Positions 8,506 through 16,759 are shown, counted from the stretch's first letter. The stretch is DNA of 33,890 nucleotides from Candidatus Poribacteria bacterium (GCA_002709695.1 PAQF01000030.1:36627-70516), one strand, 5' to 3'. Notes: generated from the sequence alone by a model not told the origin. Translations and numbers: made by a program.

Positions 8506-8922
8506 GTGTCTAAAATCACTACATTCAAAGGCTACGATTCGGATTCTTCCGCACAGCGCCCAAATGAAAGAGTATTACCAAATATTGTAACAGCCCGGGA
8601 CGGAGTACCAGTAAAATACCCTAATTGTGAGGGGCTTGGTGTCAGAATCGTGCACCCCGCTAATCCGAAAGCACCGGCGCAAAATATGGGGTTAATTATG
8701 TTCTATATACCGCCTCATGTTACTTTTGAGCCTAGCAGCCATCACACCGAAGAATGCTATGTTATTTTGAGGGGAAAAGGAACAATGATATTAGCTGGGG
8801 ATGAGGTACAAGTGGAGGCAGGTATGTTTGTTCATCTTCCTCCTTGGTGTGAACATGGTATAGAGAATACAGGTGATGAAACTCTGGAGGTTCTGATATG
8901 TACTTCACCTCCTAATCCTTAA
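8506..8922 (+). CDS. Small cupin-domain protein
   Basis: 138 residues with a single Cupin_2 barrel. Motif 1 is in SSHHTEECYVILRGKG, supplying histidine and glutamate metal ligands and the terminal glycine. Motif 2 is in EAGMFVHLPPWCEHGIEN, supplying the last histidine and asparagine. It begins with GTG 8506, preceded by AAAGGA at a normal distance. Stand-alone cupins include dioxygenases, sugar isomerases and ligand-sensing proteins, so no reaction is assigned. There is no signal peptide. An SDR gene follows 179 bases later but has its own promoter. Confidence 0.85.
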   Translation: MSKITTFKGYDSDSSAQRPNERVLPNIVTARDGVPVKYPNCEGLGVRIVHPANPKAPAQNMGLIMFYIPPHVTFEPSSHHTEECYVILRGKGTMILAGDEVQVEAGMFVHLPPWCEHGIENTGDETLEVLICTSPPNP

Positions 8923-8929
8923 ATTCAGC

Positions 8930-8958
8930 TTGACATGTGATAGTACTTCAGCTGTAAT
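8930..8958 (+). promoter_or_regulatory. Sigma-70 promoter of the SDR gene
   Basis: TTGACA (8930-8935, perfect) and TGTAAT (8953-8958, 5/6) are separated by exactly 17 bases. The element starts only 8 bases after the cupin stop and points toward the SDR start at 9102. It gives a leader of roughly 135 bases. This is one of the two best housekeeping promoter matches in the window. Confidence 0.6.
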
Positions 8959-9090
8959 ATGCCCAATTTTCGGTTCTGTTGTAGGTACTAGCAGGGAGCC
9001 TATATGAGGCGAAAATGAGGCGAAAACAGAAATTTTTAGAATCGTAGCTTAGGATACCCGCAGGGCGTTCTGGCTTATGAGTGATTTTAC

Positions 9091-9096
9091 GGAGGG
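9091..9096 (+). promoter_or_regulatory. Ribosome binding site fixing the SDR start
   Basis: GGAGGG lies five bases before the ATG at 9102. It selects that codon over an in-frame GTG at 9081, which would place this site inside the coding region. Confidence 0.75.
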
Positions 9097-9101
9097 CATG
9101 G

Positions 9102-9899
9102 ATGAAAGTCGATCTTACAGGTAAAGTAGCGTTAGTAACTGGCGCGGCACGTGGTATTGGTAAATCAATTGCCAATACATTGGCAGAAAACGGCGCGGAC
9201 GTTGTTTTTGCCGATATTGATTTTGAACAAGCAGAAGAAACCGCATTAGAGGCCAACCAAACATATGGTGGCAACAACAAATCTTTACAAATGGATGTGA
9301 GAGATTCTGATCAGGTCGAACTCAGTATCGAAAAAATCTTAGCTGACTTTGGGCATTTGGATATTTTAGTTAACAATGCTGGCGTTAACACTCTAGCGCA
9401 TCGTGTGAACATAGACCAATTTCCTTTAGAAGAATGGAATCGGATTTTAGACGTAGATTTAACCGGGTTATTTATCGTAAGTCAATTTGCTTCGAGACCA
9501 ATGATTGAACAAAAGCATGGCCGTATTATCAATATTGCTTCGGTTGCAGGTATAATGCCTCTGCGTTTGCAGTGTGCGTTTGTAGCGGCCAAGGCTGGAG
9601 TGGTGAACTTGACGAAAGCCATGGCCATAGAACTTGCTTCGTCAGGAATAATTGTGAATGGCATAGCCCCTGGTTCAGTACTAACAGAAGGTACAAAGGA
9701 GCTATTTTATGGTAATGACGCCAAGTTCCAAGAATCGATGAGAAACATGTTATCTCATGTTCCGCTTGGTCGTCCTGCTGAAACGGAAGAAATTGCTCAT
9801 GCTGCACTTTTTTTGGCTGATCCGGAGACTTCTTATATTACTGGACATGTATTAGTTGTTGATGGTGGTTGGACTGCTGGGTACATACGAGATTTTTAA
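9102..9899 (+). CDS. Short-chain dehydrogenase/reductase with altered catalytic residues
   Basis: 265 residues with a classical SDR Rossmann fold. The cofactor motif TGAARGIG is at 13-20. An aspartate after strand 2 (VVFADID) suggests NAD rather than NADP. NNAG is at 91-94, and the C-terminal motif ITGHVLVVDGGW is conserved. The catalytic serine S147 (IASVAG) and lysine K164 are present, but the YxxxK tyrosine is phenylalanine: F160 in CAFVAAKAG. The supporting asparagine of the usual NVNLTG motif is aspartate (DVDLTG, D119). The fold and cofactor site look intact, so it may be an inactive or regulatory SDR, or use different chemistry. A single base-call error (TTT for TAT) would also explain F160. 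The other SDR in the window, at 23805, keeps all four residues. Confidence 0.88.
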   Translation: MKVDLTGKVALVTGAARGIGKSIANTLAENGADVVFADIDFEQAEETALEANQTYGGNNKSLQMDVRDSDQVELSIEKILADFGHLDILVNNAGVNTLAHRVNIDQFPLEEWNRILDVDLTGLFIVSQFASRPMIEQKHGRIINIASVAGIMPLRLQCAFVAAKAGVVNLTKAMAIELASSGIIVNGIAPGSVLTEGTKELFYGNDAKFQESMRNMLSHVPLGRPAETEEIAHAALFLADPETSYITGHVLVVDGGWTAGYIRDF

Positions 9900-9947
9900 T
9901 AACAAGCTAATTTTTTTCAGTTTCAAGTTTGAGAGTTGGTTATTTCC

Positions 9948-9977
9948 TTGACATATATTACTTTTTTTAGGTAATAT
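9948..9977 (+). promoter_or_regulatory. Sigma-70 promoter with embedded inverted repeat, upstream of LamG
   Basis: TTGACA (9948-9953, perfect) is followed 18 bases later by TAATAT (9972-9977). ATATTAC (9955-9961) and GTAATAT (9971-9977) form a perfect 7-base inverted repeat around TTTTTTTAG. The repeat spans the spacer and the -10 element, as an operator would. The target is the LamG gene at 10101, with a leader of about 115 bases. Confidence 0.5.
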
Positions 9978-10100
9978 CTTTAGCTGTATGGTTGTATGTT
10001 TTTGAAAATAAATAGGCGTGAGATTGGAATTCGGATTGTATATATTGTTTCGGATTGCGATATTACGGCAAAGTTTAATATTTAAGGAGTATAGATAATC

Positions 10101-10910
10101 ATGAGAAATCAGTTTTCTAGATTCTCCCTGCTTTGTGTGGCCTTAGTTTTTATTAGTGTCACTTTAACTAACCTCGGTTATGCGTTAAGTGTTAGCAAAG
10201 ATGCAGTAATAGCCGTTTGGTTGTTTAACGAAGGCAAAGGGGATACAATCAAAGATTCATCAGGTAATGGGAATGATGCCGCATTTGGTATGGGGAGTCC
10301 TGCTTGGGTTGATGGAAAATTTGGAAAAGCCTTGAAGTTCAATGGTACCAAAGATTGGGCTGAAACGGCTAAACCTGTTGTTGTCGATACTAAGACTTTT
10401 ACTATGGGATGTTGGGCCAACCCAATTGCCAAACAAAAAGCTTGGAGTAACATGATCTCCAGTCACCTTGAGCCTCCTCGACGTGGTATTTCCTTTGAAC
10501 AGAAGGATAAGAAGCACAATTTATACGGTCTTGCGCTTGGTGATGGCAAGAATTGGGGAGCTCCAGAGGAATTCGGTCTTCAAATCGAAGCGAATAAGTG
10601 GAACCATATGGTGGTAGTTCGTGACGGTTCCACTGGTTATTGGTATTTGAACGGTAAAGAAGTCCAGAAAATAAAATTCCCGCATGACCGAGCAGTACAT
10701 CCAACCGATAAAAACTTTCGTTTTGGCAATTGGGTGAACGGTGGTCGTGAATGGGGAGGCATACTCGATGATGTCTTTATTTTCAAGAGAGCTTTGAGTG
10801 CTAGCGAGGTAGCAGTCGTACATAAGTCGGGAATCGGTGGCACAGCTACTCCAGTAGATTCGAAGGGAAAAGTTTCTACTTATTGGTCTGAAATCAAATC
10901 AATCTACTAG
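10101..10910 (+). CDS. Secreted LamG / concanavalin A-like domain protein
   Basis: 269 residues. The signal peptide covers about residues 1-29 (basic MRNQFSR, hydrophobic LLCVALVFISVTLT, then GYA). One LamG jelly roll follows, with AVWLFNEGKGDTIKDSSGNG, KFGKALKFNG, KWNHMVVVRDGSTGYWYLNG and GILDDVFIFKRALSASEV. The tail KVSTYWSEIKSIY resembles those of the other two LamG proteins. AAGGAG precedes the ATG by about 11 bases. It is a tandem duplicate of the next gene: both contain EPPRRGISFEQ, and the REW segment before the last strands is shared. It has its own promoter and a strong terminator, so it is probably a separate, well-expressed unit. A role in carbohydrate or surface binding is inferred from the fold only. 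Confidence 0.88.
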   Translation: MRNQFSRFSLLCVALVFISVTLTNLGYALSVSKDAVIAVWLFNEGKGDTIKDSSGNGNDAAFGMGSPAWVDGKFGKALKFNGTKDWAETAKPVVVDTKTFTMGCWANPIAKQKAWSNMISSHLEPPRRGISFEQKDKKHNLYGLALGDGKNWGAPEEFGLQIEANKWNHMVVVRDGSTGYWYLNGKEVQKIKFPHDRAVHPTDKNFRFGNWVNGGREWGGILDDVFIFKRALSASEVAVVHKSGIGGTATPVDSKGKVSTYWSEIKSIY

Positions 10911-10922
10911 TTAATTTATACT

Positions 10923-10973
10923 CCATTCAATATTGTGAAGGTAACAGTTTCACAATATTGAATGGTTTTTATT
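10923..10973 (+). terminator. Intrinsic terminator after first tandem LamG gene
   Basis: A perfect 17-base-pair stem (10923-10939 with 10949-10965, beginning CCATTCAATATTGTG) encloses a 9-base loop and is followed directly by TTTTTATT. It starts 12 bases after the LamG stop codon and separates it from the second LamG gene only 23 bases further on. Confidence 0.9.
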
Positions 10974-10995
10974 AGAAAAGTCTAATTATTAGCGA

Positions 10996-11814
10996 GTGAG
11001 TGTGATGATGAGCGGTAATTTGCGTGTATCTGTTTTATTTGTTGTGTTTGTTTTATTTGCAATGATGGTATCGGACCTTAGTTATGCCGGACTGTCTTTG
11101 GATAAGGTCTTAGGGATTTGGCTGTTCGATGAAGGAAAAGGTACCATAGCTAAAGATTCGTCTGGAAATGGAAACGACGCGGAAGAAGCTATGAAAGGGC
11201 CATTATGGGCTAAGGGTAAGTTCGGTCAAGGCTTAAAATTCGAGCAAAAAGGTTGGTATGATTGTGATAATCCCGTTATGACAGAAACTGTTAACTTCAC
11301 TATGGGTGTTTGGTGCCTTCCAGCAGATAAACAAAAAACGTGGACCAACATTTTGTCTACACATCAAGAGCCACCTCGTCGAGGCATTTCCTTCGAACAA
11401 ACGGAAAACAACGTGAACACAATAGGCTTAGCCCTGGGAAATGGTGCTGACTGGGCTGCACACCCTGACTTCAAGGTTAAAATGACAACGGATAAATGGA
11501 ACCACATTGTGGTTGTCAGAGACGGTGGTACCGGTTATTATTACAAAAATGGTGAAGTTGTTTCCGAACAGCCCTTTAAAGGCCCCAAAAAACCAGTTGC
11601 TCTACCTACCAGTAATTTCCGAATCGGTAACTGGGTACTAGGTGGTAGAGAGTGGAATGGTGTTGTGGATGAAGCCTTCCTTTTCGAAAGGGCATTAAGC
11701 AAAGATGAAATTAAATCCATTTTTAAGCTAGGTTTGGAGGGGGCTCAACCAGTTTCTCCCAAAGACCGCGCTGCTACTTGCTGGGGAAAACTTAAGAGTT
11801 GGAGAAAAGACTAG
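10996..11814 (+). CDS. Secreted LamG / concanavalin A-like domain protein
   Basis: 272 residues, tandem paralogue of the gene at 10101. The signal peptide is MMSGNLRVSVLFVVFVLFAM and the following VSDLSYA. The LamG fold shows GIWLFDEGKGTIAKDSSGNG, KFGQGLKF, EPPRRGISFEQ, KWNHIVVVRDGGTGYYYKNG and GVVDEAFLFERALSKDEI. The C-terminus RAATCWGKLKSWRKD matches the shared LamG tail. The start is uncertain between GTG 10996 and ATG 11002 or 11005, none with a strong ribosome site. The gene follows the upstream terminator by 23 bases, so it needs read-through or a promoter inside or just beyond that hairpin, and none is obvious. Its own terminator follows at 11865. The ligand is unknown. Confidence 0.87.
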   Translation: MSVMMSGNLRVSVLFVVFVLFAMMVSDLSYAGLSLDKVLGIWLFDEGKGTIAKDSSGNGNDAEEAMKGPLWAKGKFGQGLKFEQKGWYDCDNPVMTETVNFTMGVWCLPADKQKTWTNILSTHQEPPRRGISFEQTENNVNTIGLALGNGADWAAHPDFKVKMTTDKWNHIVVVRDGGTGYYYKNGEVVSEQPFKGPKKPVALPTSNFRIGNWVLGGREWNGVVDEAFLFERALSKDEIKSIFKLGLEGAQPVSPKDRAATCWGKLKSWRKD

Positions 11815-11864
11815 TACTTCCCACATATCTTTCAATTTGATTAACTTTTGTATTTTTTGTGTTG

Positions 11865-11917
11865 AAGCTGAATTTTCTAAGAAAACGCTAGAGTTTCTAG
11901 AAAATTCAGCTTTTTTT
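11865..11917 (+). terminator. Intrinsic terminator after second tandem LamG gene
   Basis: AAGCTGAATTTTCTA (11865-11879) pairs perfectly over 15 bases with TAGAAAATTCAGCTT (11898-11912). A T-run continues to 11917. It lies 51 bases after the LamG stop and isolates that gene from the TPR gene downstream. Confidence 0.88.
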
Positions 11918-12003
11918 GTGTATGATGATTGTGGCTTGGTGTCTTGCTCGAAATTACCTTTAGATTTCATCTACCCATTGGGTTACAGGGGAAATATAGA
12001 GTT

Positions 12004-13887
12004 TTGAACTTCAAATTTTTATTAATCAGTCAATTTTTATTGTTGCTTGGTAGCGTTTTTATGGCGACTCTTTCTATTGCAGGTCAAGATTTGACCAAAA
12101 CTGTGTGGAAGTTTCAGCAAGACGCTGAAGAGCATCCTCAATCCCTAGATGTACAAATGAGGCTGTTTTTTGCCTTAATGGCTTTGGATGGATATGAACA
12201 AGCCGTCAAGGTTCTTGCCAATGTCATTAACATAGACAAAAAATTTGCTGAAGGGCACTATTGGCTTGGCCGAATAAACTACATCCAAGAACGTTTTGAG
12301 GTAGCAGCACCTTCTTTTTTAAGTGCAGTTAGTTTAGCTCCGGAATGGAGCGGTGCATATGCGGAATTAGGATTATGCTATTTTCGAATGCACAAGTATA
12401 CGGAAGCCGAAAAGGCTTTTTTGGAGGCGTTTAGACTGTCATCGTCTACAGTGAATTATAGTTTCCAGTGTCCAACTCCTAATTTTTCTAGTAGTGATGA
12501 ACGATGGGAATCTAAGGTCTCGTCCTTGTCACCAGCTAATATGCTTCACTATCTTGGTTTAATTTCCTTTGAAAGAGGACTTTTTGAGAAATCGGAAGAA
12601 TACTACCTGAAAGGTATTAAACTCGACCCAGATTTTGCCGATCTGCACTTTCAGCTTGGTTTGGTTTATACACGACAGAAAAAATGGAAGCTTGCAGAAG
12701 AGTTTTTTCTCGAAACCGTTCAACTTAACACCCAAATGGCTCAGGCTCATTATCAATTAAGTTTATTATATTTCAAACGTGGGAAACATCAAGAAGCCAA
12801 ACAGGAAATGGATATTTCTCAGCGACTCAACAAAACGTTAGAAGAACGATTGGATCAACAGGTGGCGCTGATGAGAAATGAAGATAAAGCTCCTGTTCTA
12901 TCAAATTTGGGGAGAATGAATTTAAATGATCAGAAATACGAAGCAGCAATTCGAGATTATAGAAAAGCAATTTGGCATAATCCTAATTTGGCTGAAGCAC
13001 ATAACGGTTTAGGATATGCCTATGTCCTACAGGGAAAATGGGAATTAGCTCTGGAGGCGCAGGAAAAGGCACTTCAGTTAAACCCTAAGATGCCAGAAGC
13101 CTATTCTGGAATTGGAATGGTCTGGTTTCGGAAGGCTGAAATTTCAGGGAAGATAACAGATTACGAAGAATCTCTGACTGCCTACCGGAAAGCTATAGCT
13201 CTAAAAGTTGATTTTCCAGAAGCGTTGGCAAATATTGCTAACATCAACATGAAACTACACCGTTTTGAAGATGCTGAACTCAATTATGGAAAACTTCTGT
13301 TGTTGCAACCGGAAAATCCAAAAATTCGTCTTGCGCTGGCGGAGGTCTATTTTCAGCAACAGAAATATGGGCTGGCAGAGGTTCATTATCATAAGTTGCT
13401 CCAGACGGATTCTCACCTGATTGAACCGTATTATAGGCTTAGCACGATTACGGCTAGCCAAGGAAATCTGGATATAGCTATAGGCCATCTTAAATCAGCA
13501 TTGAAAATACAACCTGATACAGTACAAACGTATTATCGTCTTGGAGAAATCTACACGTTCCAAGGTGCGTTTGAACAAGCGAAAAAGTCATATCAGCAAG
13601 TAATTGCTTTGCAGTCATCCGCTGCATATGCCTATGATCAATTAGCACATCTTTATGGTGAAAAACGTCAATTAGATGAAGCACTTCAAATGTCCCAGAG
13701 AGCCGTCGAATTAGAGCCTGAGGAAGCGGTATACTTGAATACATTATCCTGGTTATATTATTTGGTAGGTACTTATTCCAAGGCGGAACAAACTATTAAA
13801 CAAGCATTGCTCTTGGATCCTGATAATTCCCTTTATAGAGAAGCTCTTACTGCCATTAAACAAGCCCAAACGTCAGGCAAAAACTGA
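12004..13887 (+). CDS. Secreted or periplasmic tetratricopeptide-repeat protein
   Basis: About 627 residues from TTG 12004. The N-terminus NFKFLLISQFLLLLGSVFMA is a signal peptide or anchor. Roughly a dozen or more degenerate TPR units fill the rest, for example KYEAAIRDYRKAIWHNPNLA and KWELALEAQEKALQLNPKMP, each a helical hairpin used for protein-protein contact. A less regular stretch with SSSTVNYSFQCPTPNFSSS interrupts the array near residues 148-170. The start is uncertain: TTG 11929 would add 25 residues ahead of the signal peptide, while TTG 12004 has AGGGGA about 10 bases upstream. No enzyme domain is attached. The gene stands alone between the LamG terminator and the PhyH gene at 14067, so its partner cannot be named. 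Confidence 0.82.
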   Translation: MNFKFLLISQFLLLLGSVFMATLSIAGQDLTKTVWKFQQDAEEHPQSLDVQMRLFFALMALDGYEQAVKVLANVINIDKKFAEGHYWLGRINYIQERFEVAAPSFLSAVSLAPEWSGAYAELGLCYFRMHKYTEAEKAFLEAFRLSSSTVNYSFQCPTPNFSSSDERWESKVSSLSPANMLHYLGLISFERGLFEKSEEYYLKGIKLDPDFADLHFQLGLVYTRQKKWKLAEEFFLETVQLNTQMAQAHYQLSLLYFKRGKHQEAKQEMDISQRLNKTLEERLDQQVALMRNEDKAPVLSNLGRMNLNDQKYEAAIRDYRKAIWHNPNLAEAHNGLGYAYVLQGKWELALEAQEKALQLNPKMPEAYSGIGMVWFRKAEISGKITDYEESLTAYRKAIALKVDFPEALANIANINMKLHRFEDAELNYGKLLLLQPENPKIRLALAEVYFQQQKYGLAEVHYHKLLQTDSHLIEPYYRLSTITASQGNLDIAIGHLKSALKIQPDTVQTYYRLGEIYTFQGAFEQAKKSYQQVIALQSSAAYAYDQLAHLYGEKRQLDEALQMSQRAVELEPEEAVYLNTLSWLYYLVGTYSKAEQTIKQALLLDPDNSLYREALTAIKQAQTSGKN

Positions 13888-14066
13888 AGATTACAATTAC
13901 AATACAGCATTTCTCCAACATCACAAGAGAAGTTAGAATAATATCTCTTACTGGTCGTCTTGTCTTTTTATATTCGAAAAGGTAGGCAACGCGGAGATTT
14001 TAACACCAGACAAAAAATGTAAACCAACGATTTTTTTTCGTCAATACACTAAGGAGGTAACTATAG

Positions 14067-14903
14067 ATGGCACTAACTCAGGAACAGTTGGGCTTTTTTG
14101 ACGCTTTTGGCTACTTGATGATCCCTCAACTATTTTTGTCAAGTGAAACAGATGAAATTATTGAGGCATTTGAGTGGACAATTCAAAATTGTGGTGGAGG
14201 CAAAGATCACGATGGTTCGAGCCGTACCATGTTTCCAGGACCAATTGAACACCATCCCAGAATGTGTGCTATCCTCGATCACCCCGAGATATTAAACCTA
14301 ATCGATGGAGTTTTGGGTGAGGATTTTAATTATTGTGGTGGTGATGGAAATTATTATACTGGGGACACTGGCTGGCATCCGGACGGAGGGTGGGGAAGCC
14401 TTATAGCGGCGAAAGTTGCTTTTTATTTAGATCCTTTGACTCGAAATACAGGAGCACTCCGCGTTATTCCTGGTAGTCACCGGCCTGATCATTTTGTACG
14501 TAAAGAGGGAATAGATGTCAATAATTCACTTGGACTTTTTGGTATACCGCCTACGGAATTTCCTGGCGCTATAGCTCTCGAAACTAATCCTGGAGATGTT
14601 GTTATCTTCAATCACGATTTGTTTCATGCCTCATTTGGTGGTACTTCACGGAGACGTATGTTTACCATGAATTGTACTATCAAACCTGAGACTTCGGAAG
14701 AACTAGAACAAGTGCGTCGATATATGCAGGCTCATACACCAGGTAGTAATAACTATGTGACTGGTGCAGGGATGTACTATCCTCCGATGATAGATACCGC
14801 TGATGAAAATCGGTTGCATCATCTTCGTCAACCGATAGAGATCCATGATCAGCTTTTCCCTCACTTGGCCCGAGATGTCGTTAATCAGGAATCGACAGTC
14901 TAA
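14067..14903 (+). CDS. Phytanoyl-CoA dioxygenase (PhyH) family protein
   Basis: 278 residues and the closest relative in the window of the gene at 1507; they share EHHPxMCAILDHP, HFVRKE.IDVNNSL and a C-terminal LRQPIEIHDQLFP. The Fe(II) ligands are H104, D106 (TGWHPDGGWG) and H187 (FNHDLFHASFGG), with arginines in RRRMFTMN for 2-oxoglutarate. A very strong AAGGAGG (14051-14057) lies 9 bases before the ATG, so high translation is likely. A thiamine-diphosphate enzyme follows on the same strand after a 149-base gap, so a shared transcript is possible. A short hairpin sits right after the stop codon (14904-14921) but has no U-run. The substrate is unknown. Confidence 0.9.
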   Translation: MALTQEQLGFFDAFGYLMIPQLFLSSETDEIIEAFEWTIQNCGGGKDHDGSSRTMFPGPIEHHPRMCAILDHPEILNLIDGVLGEDFNYCGGDGNYYTGDTGWHPDGGWGSLIAAKVAFYLDPLTRNTGALRVIPGSHRPDHFVRKEGIDVNNSLGLFGIPPTEFPGAIALETNPGDVVIFNHDLFHASFGGTSRRRMFTMNCTIKPETSEELEQVRRYMQAHTPGSNNYVTGAGMYYPPMIDTADENRLHHLRQPIEIHDQLFPHLARDVVNQESTV

Positions 14904-15042
14904 GTTTTGGCTAGCTAAAACCCGAGTGCAAAAAACCAGGACAGATCTTATCTGAAAACTTGTACTAGCATCATTTCAAGATCGGAATTGCCAAAACCAG
15001 ATGGTCTTGGCAAATGCGATTTAATCGACAAATCGAGAAAAA

Positions 15043-15047
15043 GGAGG
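15043..15047 (+). promoter_or_regulatory. Ribosome binding site fixing the ThDP enzyme start
   Basis: GGAGG lies five bases before the ATG at 15053. It favours that codon over the upstream in-frame ATG at 15014, which has no ribosome site. Confidence 0.75.
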
Positions 15048-15052
15048 CTCAA

Positions 15053-16759
15053 ATGGCGCGGATGACAGGAGGGGAAGCTGTGGTTCGTTCTTTATCAGCA
15101 CACAGTGTTAGCATTGTATTTGGAATTCCAGGTGCTCATAATTTGGCTATATATGATGCATTAGTTGATGTAGCTGATATTAAGCATGTTGTTGCACGTC
15201 ACGAACAAGGTGCGGCATTTATGGCTGATGGGTATGCTCGTGTCAGTGGGCTAGCTGGAATTTGTATATGTACTACTGGTCCTGCTGCGCTCAATACTTT
15301 GGCCTCACTCGGTACTGCACTCAGTGATTCTTCTCCTGTACTTTGTATTGCCAGTCAGATTCCAGCAGCTGGAATAGGTTTAAATAAAGGGTATTTACAT
15401 GAATGTAGTGATCAGCTTAGTTGCTTTCGCCCAGTGACTAAGTGGTCAGGCCGTGCTAATACGGTATCTTCAATTCCCAGCGTGATAAAGGAAGCTTTCA
15501 AGCGAATGTTGAGCGGTCGCCCTGGTCCTGTCGCTGTTGAAATTCCGTGTGATGTGCTTGATGCCAGTGAAAACGTTGAGATTCCTGAACCAACTGTAGT
15601 TACTCGTCCAAAACCGGATTTTGAGCATCTGCGCCAAGCAGCCCAGTTGATTGCCAAAGCTCAACGCCCAGTCATTTGGGCAGGAGGAGGAGTAATTGTT
15701 AGTCAAGCAAGTGACTCTTTATCGAAATTAGCTGAGCTTATTCAAGCGCCAGTCTTTACCACTGTCTTGGGTAAGGGGGCAATTTCTGATGAGCACCCTT
15801 TGGCTGCGGGCAGCGCAATCCTGCATCCTGTCTCATGCGAATACTTGTTTGGAAAATCAGTATCTGGTTCTACTGAGACCCTTGAAACCAAAGAATTCTT
15901 TTCAGGTTGTGATGTAATGATTGCTGTTGGTACGAGGTTTACTGAAGAGGAAACCGATAGATGGAACCTTCGTCTGCCTAATTCATTGATTCACATTGAT
16001 ATAGATTCAAATGAGATAAATCGTAATTATCCAGCGACAGTTGGTATTGTGGGAGATGCGAGGCAATCCCTACAGGAACTCAACAAATTTTTAGGCTCTA
16101 TGTCCCTCCAGAACAGTTCCAATCGGGTTGAGGAAGTTAGCGAACTGAGAAAGCTTGTTCTTCGAGACTGTTGCCAACTTGCACCAACGGGTGTCGAATT
16201 GGTCACAAGGCTCCGCGCTGCGTTACCACGTGAAACAATTATTGTCAGTGATTTGACCATTGGTGCCTATTGGTGTCGCCGGTTACTTGACCTATATCAG
16301 CCTCGTACGTATGTCTATCCGTGGGGTTTCTGTACACTTGGGTTTGGTGTGCCAGCAGCAATTGGAGCCAAATTAGCACAGCCGAGCCAACCTGTTGTGC
16401 TCTTATCTGGTGATGGGGGATTTTTGTTTAATTGTCAGGAACTTGCAGTTGCTATACAGTTCAATGTACCAATTGTGGTACTCCTCTTCAACGATAATGC
16501 GTATGGTGTTTTGAAACCACAACAAGAAGTCCGTTATGGTCGAACATCCGCTGTTGATTTGGTCAACCCGGATTTTATGACATTGGCTAGAGCATTTGGT
16601 GTGGACGGGCAACGGGTTGAATCTATAGATCAACTCGGTTTGGCAGTGGCTACGGCAATTGCATCAAACAAAACGACAATTATCGAAGTTCCTTTGTCAT
16701 TACCATTGCCTGTGATGGAACCGGCACCGCGATTGCTCCACCAAATGGGAAGCCAATGA
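15053..16759 (+). CDS. Thiamine-diphosphate-dependent enzyme, acetolactate synthase-like
   Basis: 568 residues with the three-domain layout of the acetolactate synthase / pyruvate decarboxylase superfamily. The N-terminal PYR domain contains GIPGAHN (24-30) and the cofactor-activating glutamate E51 in RHEQGAAFMADGYAR. A central domain spans roughly 190-350. The C-terminal PP domain has the ThDP/Mg motif from GDGGFLF (453-459) to NDN (480-482), with canonical spacing. Family members decarboxylate a 2-oxo acid and may ligate the product. No regulatory small-subunit gene follows, and the downstream gene is a PhyH pseudogene on the other strand. This favours a stand-alone catabolic decarboxylase or lyase over branched-chain amino acid synthesis. 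An exact substrate cannot be assigned from motifs. Confidence 0.88.
   Translation: MARMTGGEAVVRSLSAHSVSIVFGIPGAHNLAIYDALVDVADIKHVVARHEQGAAFMADGYARVSGLAGICICTTGPAALNTLASLGTALSDSSPVLCIASQIPAAGIGLNKGYLHECSDQLSCFRPVTKWSGRANTVSSIPSVIKEAFKRMLSGRPGPVAVEIPCDVLDASENVEIPEPTVVTRPKPDFEHLRQAAQLIAKAQRPVIWAGGGVIVSQASDSLSKLAELIQAPVFTTVLGKGAISDEHPLAAGSAILHPVSCEYLFGKSVSGSTETLETKEFFSGCDVMIAVGTRFTEEETDRWNLRLPNSLIHIDIDSNEINRNYPATVGIVGDARQSLQELNKFLGSMSLQNSSNRVEEVSELRKLVLRDCCQLAPTGVELVTRLRAALPRETIIVSDLTIGAYWCRRLLDLYQPRTYVYPWGFCTLGFGVPAAIGAKLAQPSQPVVLLSGDGGFLFNCQELAVAIQFNVPIVVLLFNDNAYGVLKPQQEVRYGRTSAVDLVNPDFMTLARAFGVDGQRVESIDQLGLAVATAIASNKTTIIEVPLSLPLPVMEPAPRLLHQMGSQ

Noticed and set aside
10178-10843. Several minus-strand ORFs of 60-100 codons inside the first tandem LamG gene
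   Set aside because: They are antisense shadows of a gene with a clear signal peptide, LamG fold and terminator.
13925-13949. AAGAGA/TCTCTT inverted repeat after the TPR gene
   Set aside because: Only six pairs, AT-rich, and the T-rich stretch is too far downstream for an intrinsic terminator.
14904-14921. Hairpin GTTTTGG-CTAG-CTAAAAC right after the PhyH stop
   Set aside because: Seven pairs including a G-U wobble and no U-run follow, so it is too weak to call a terminator.
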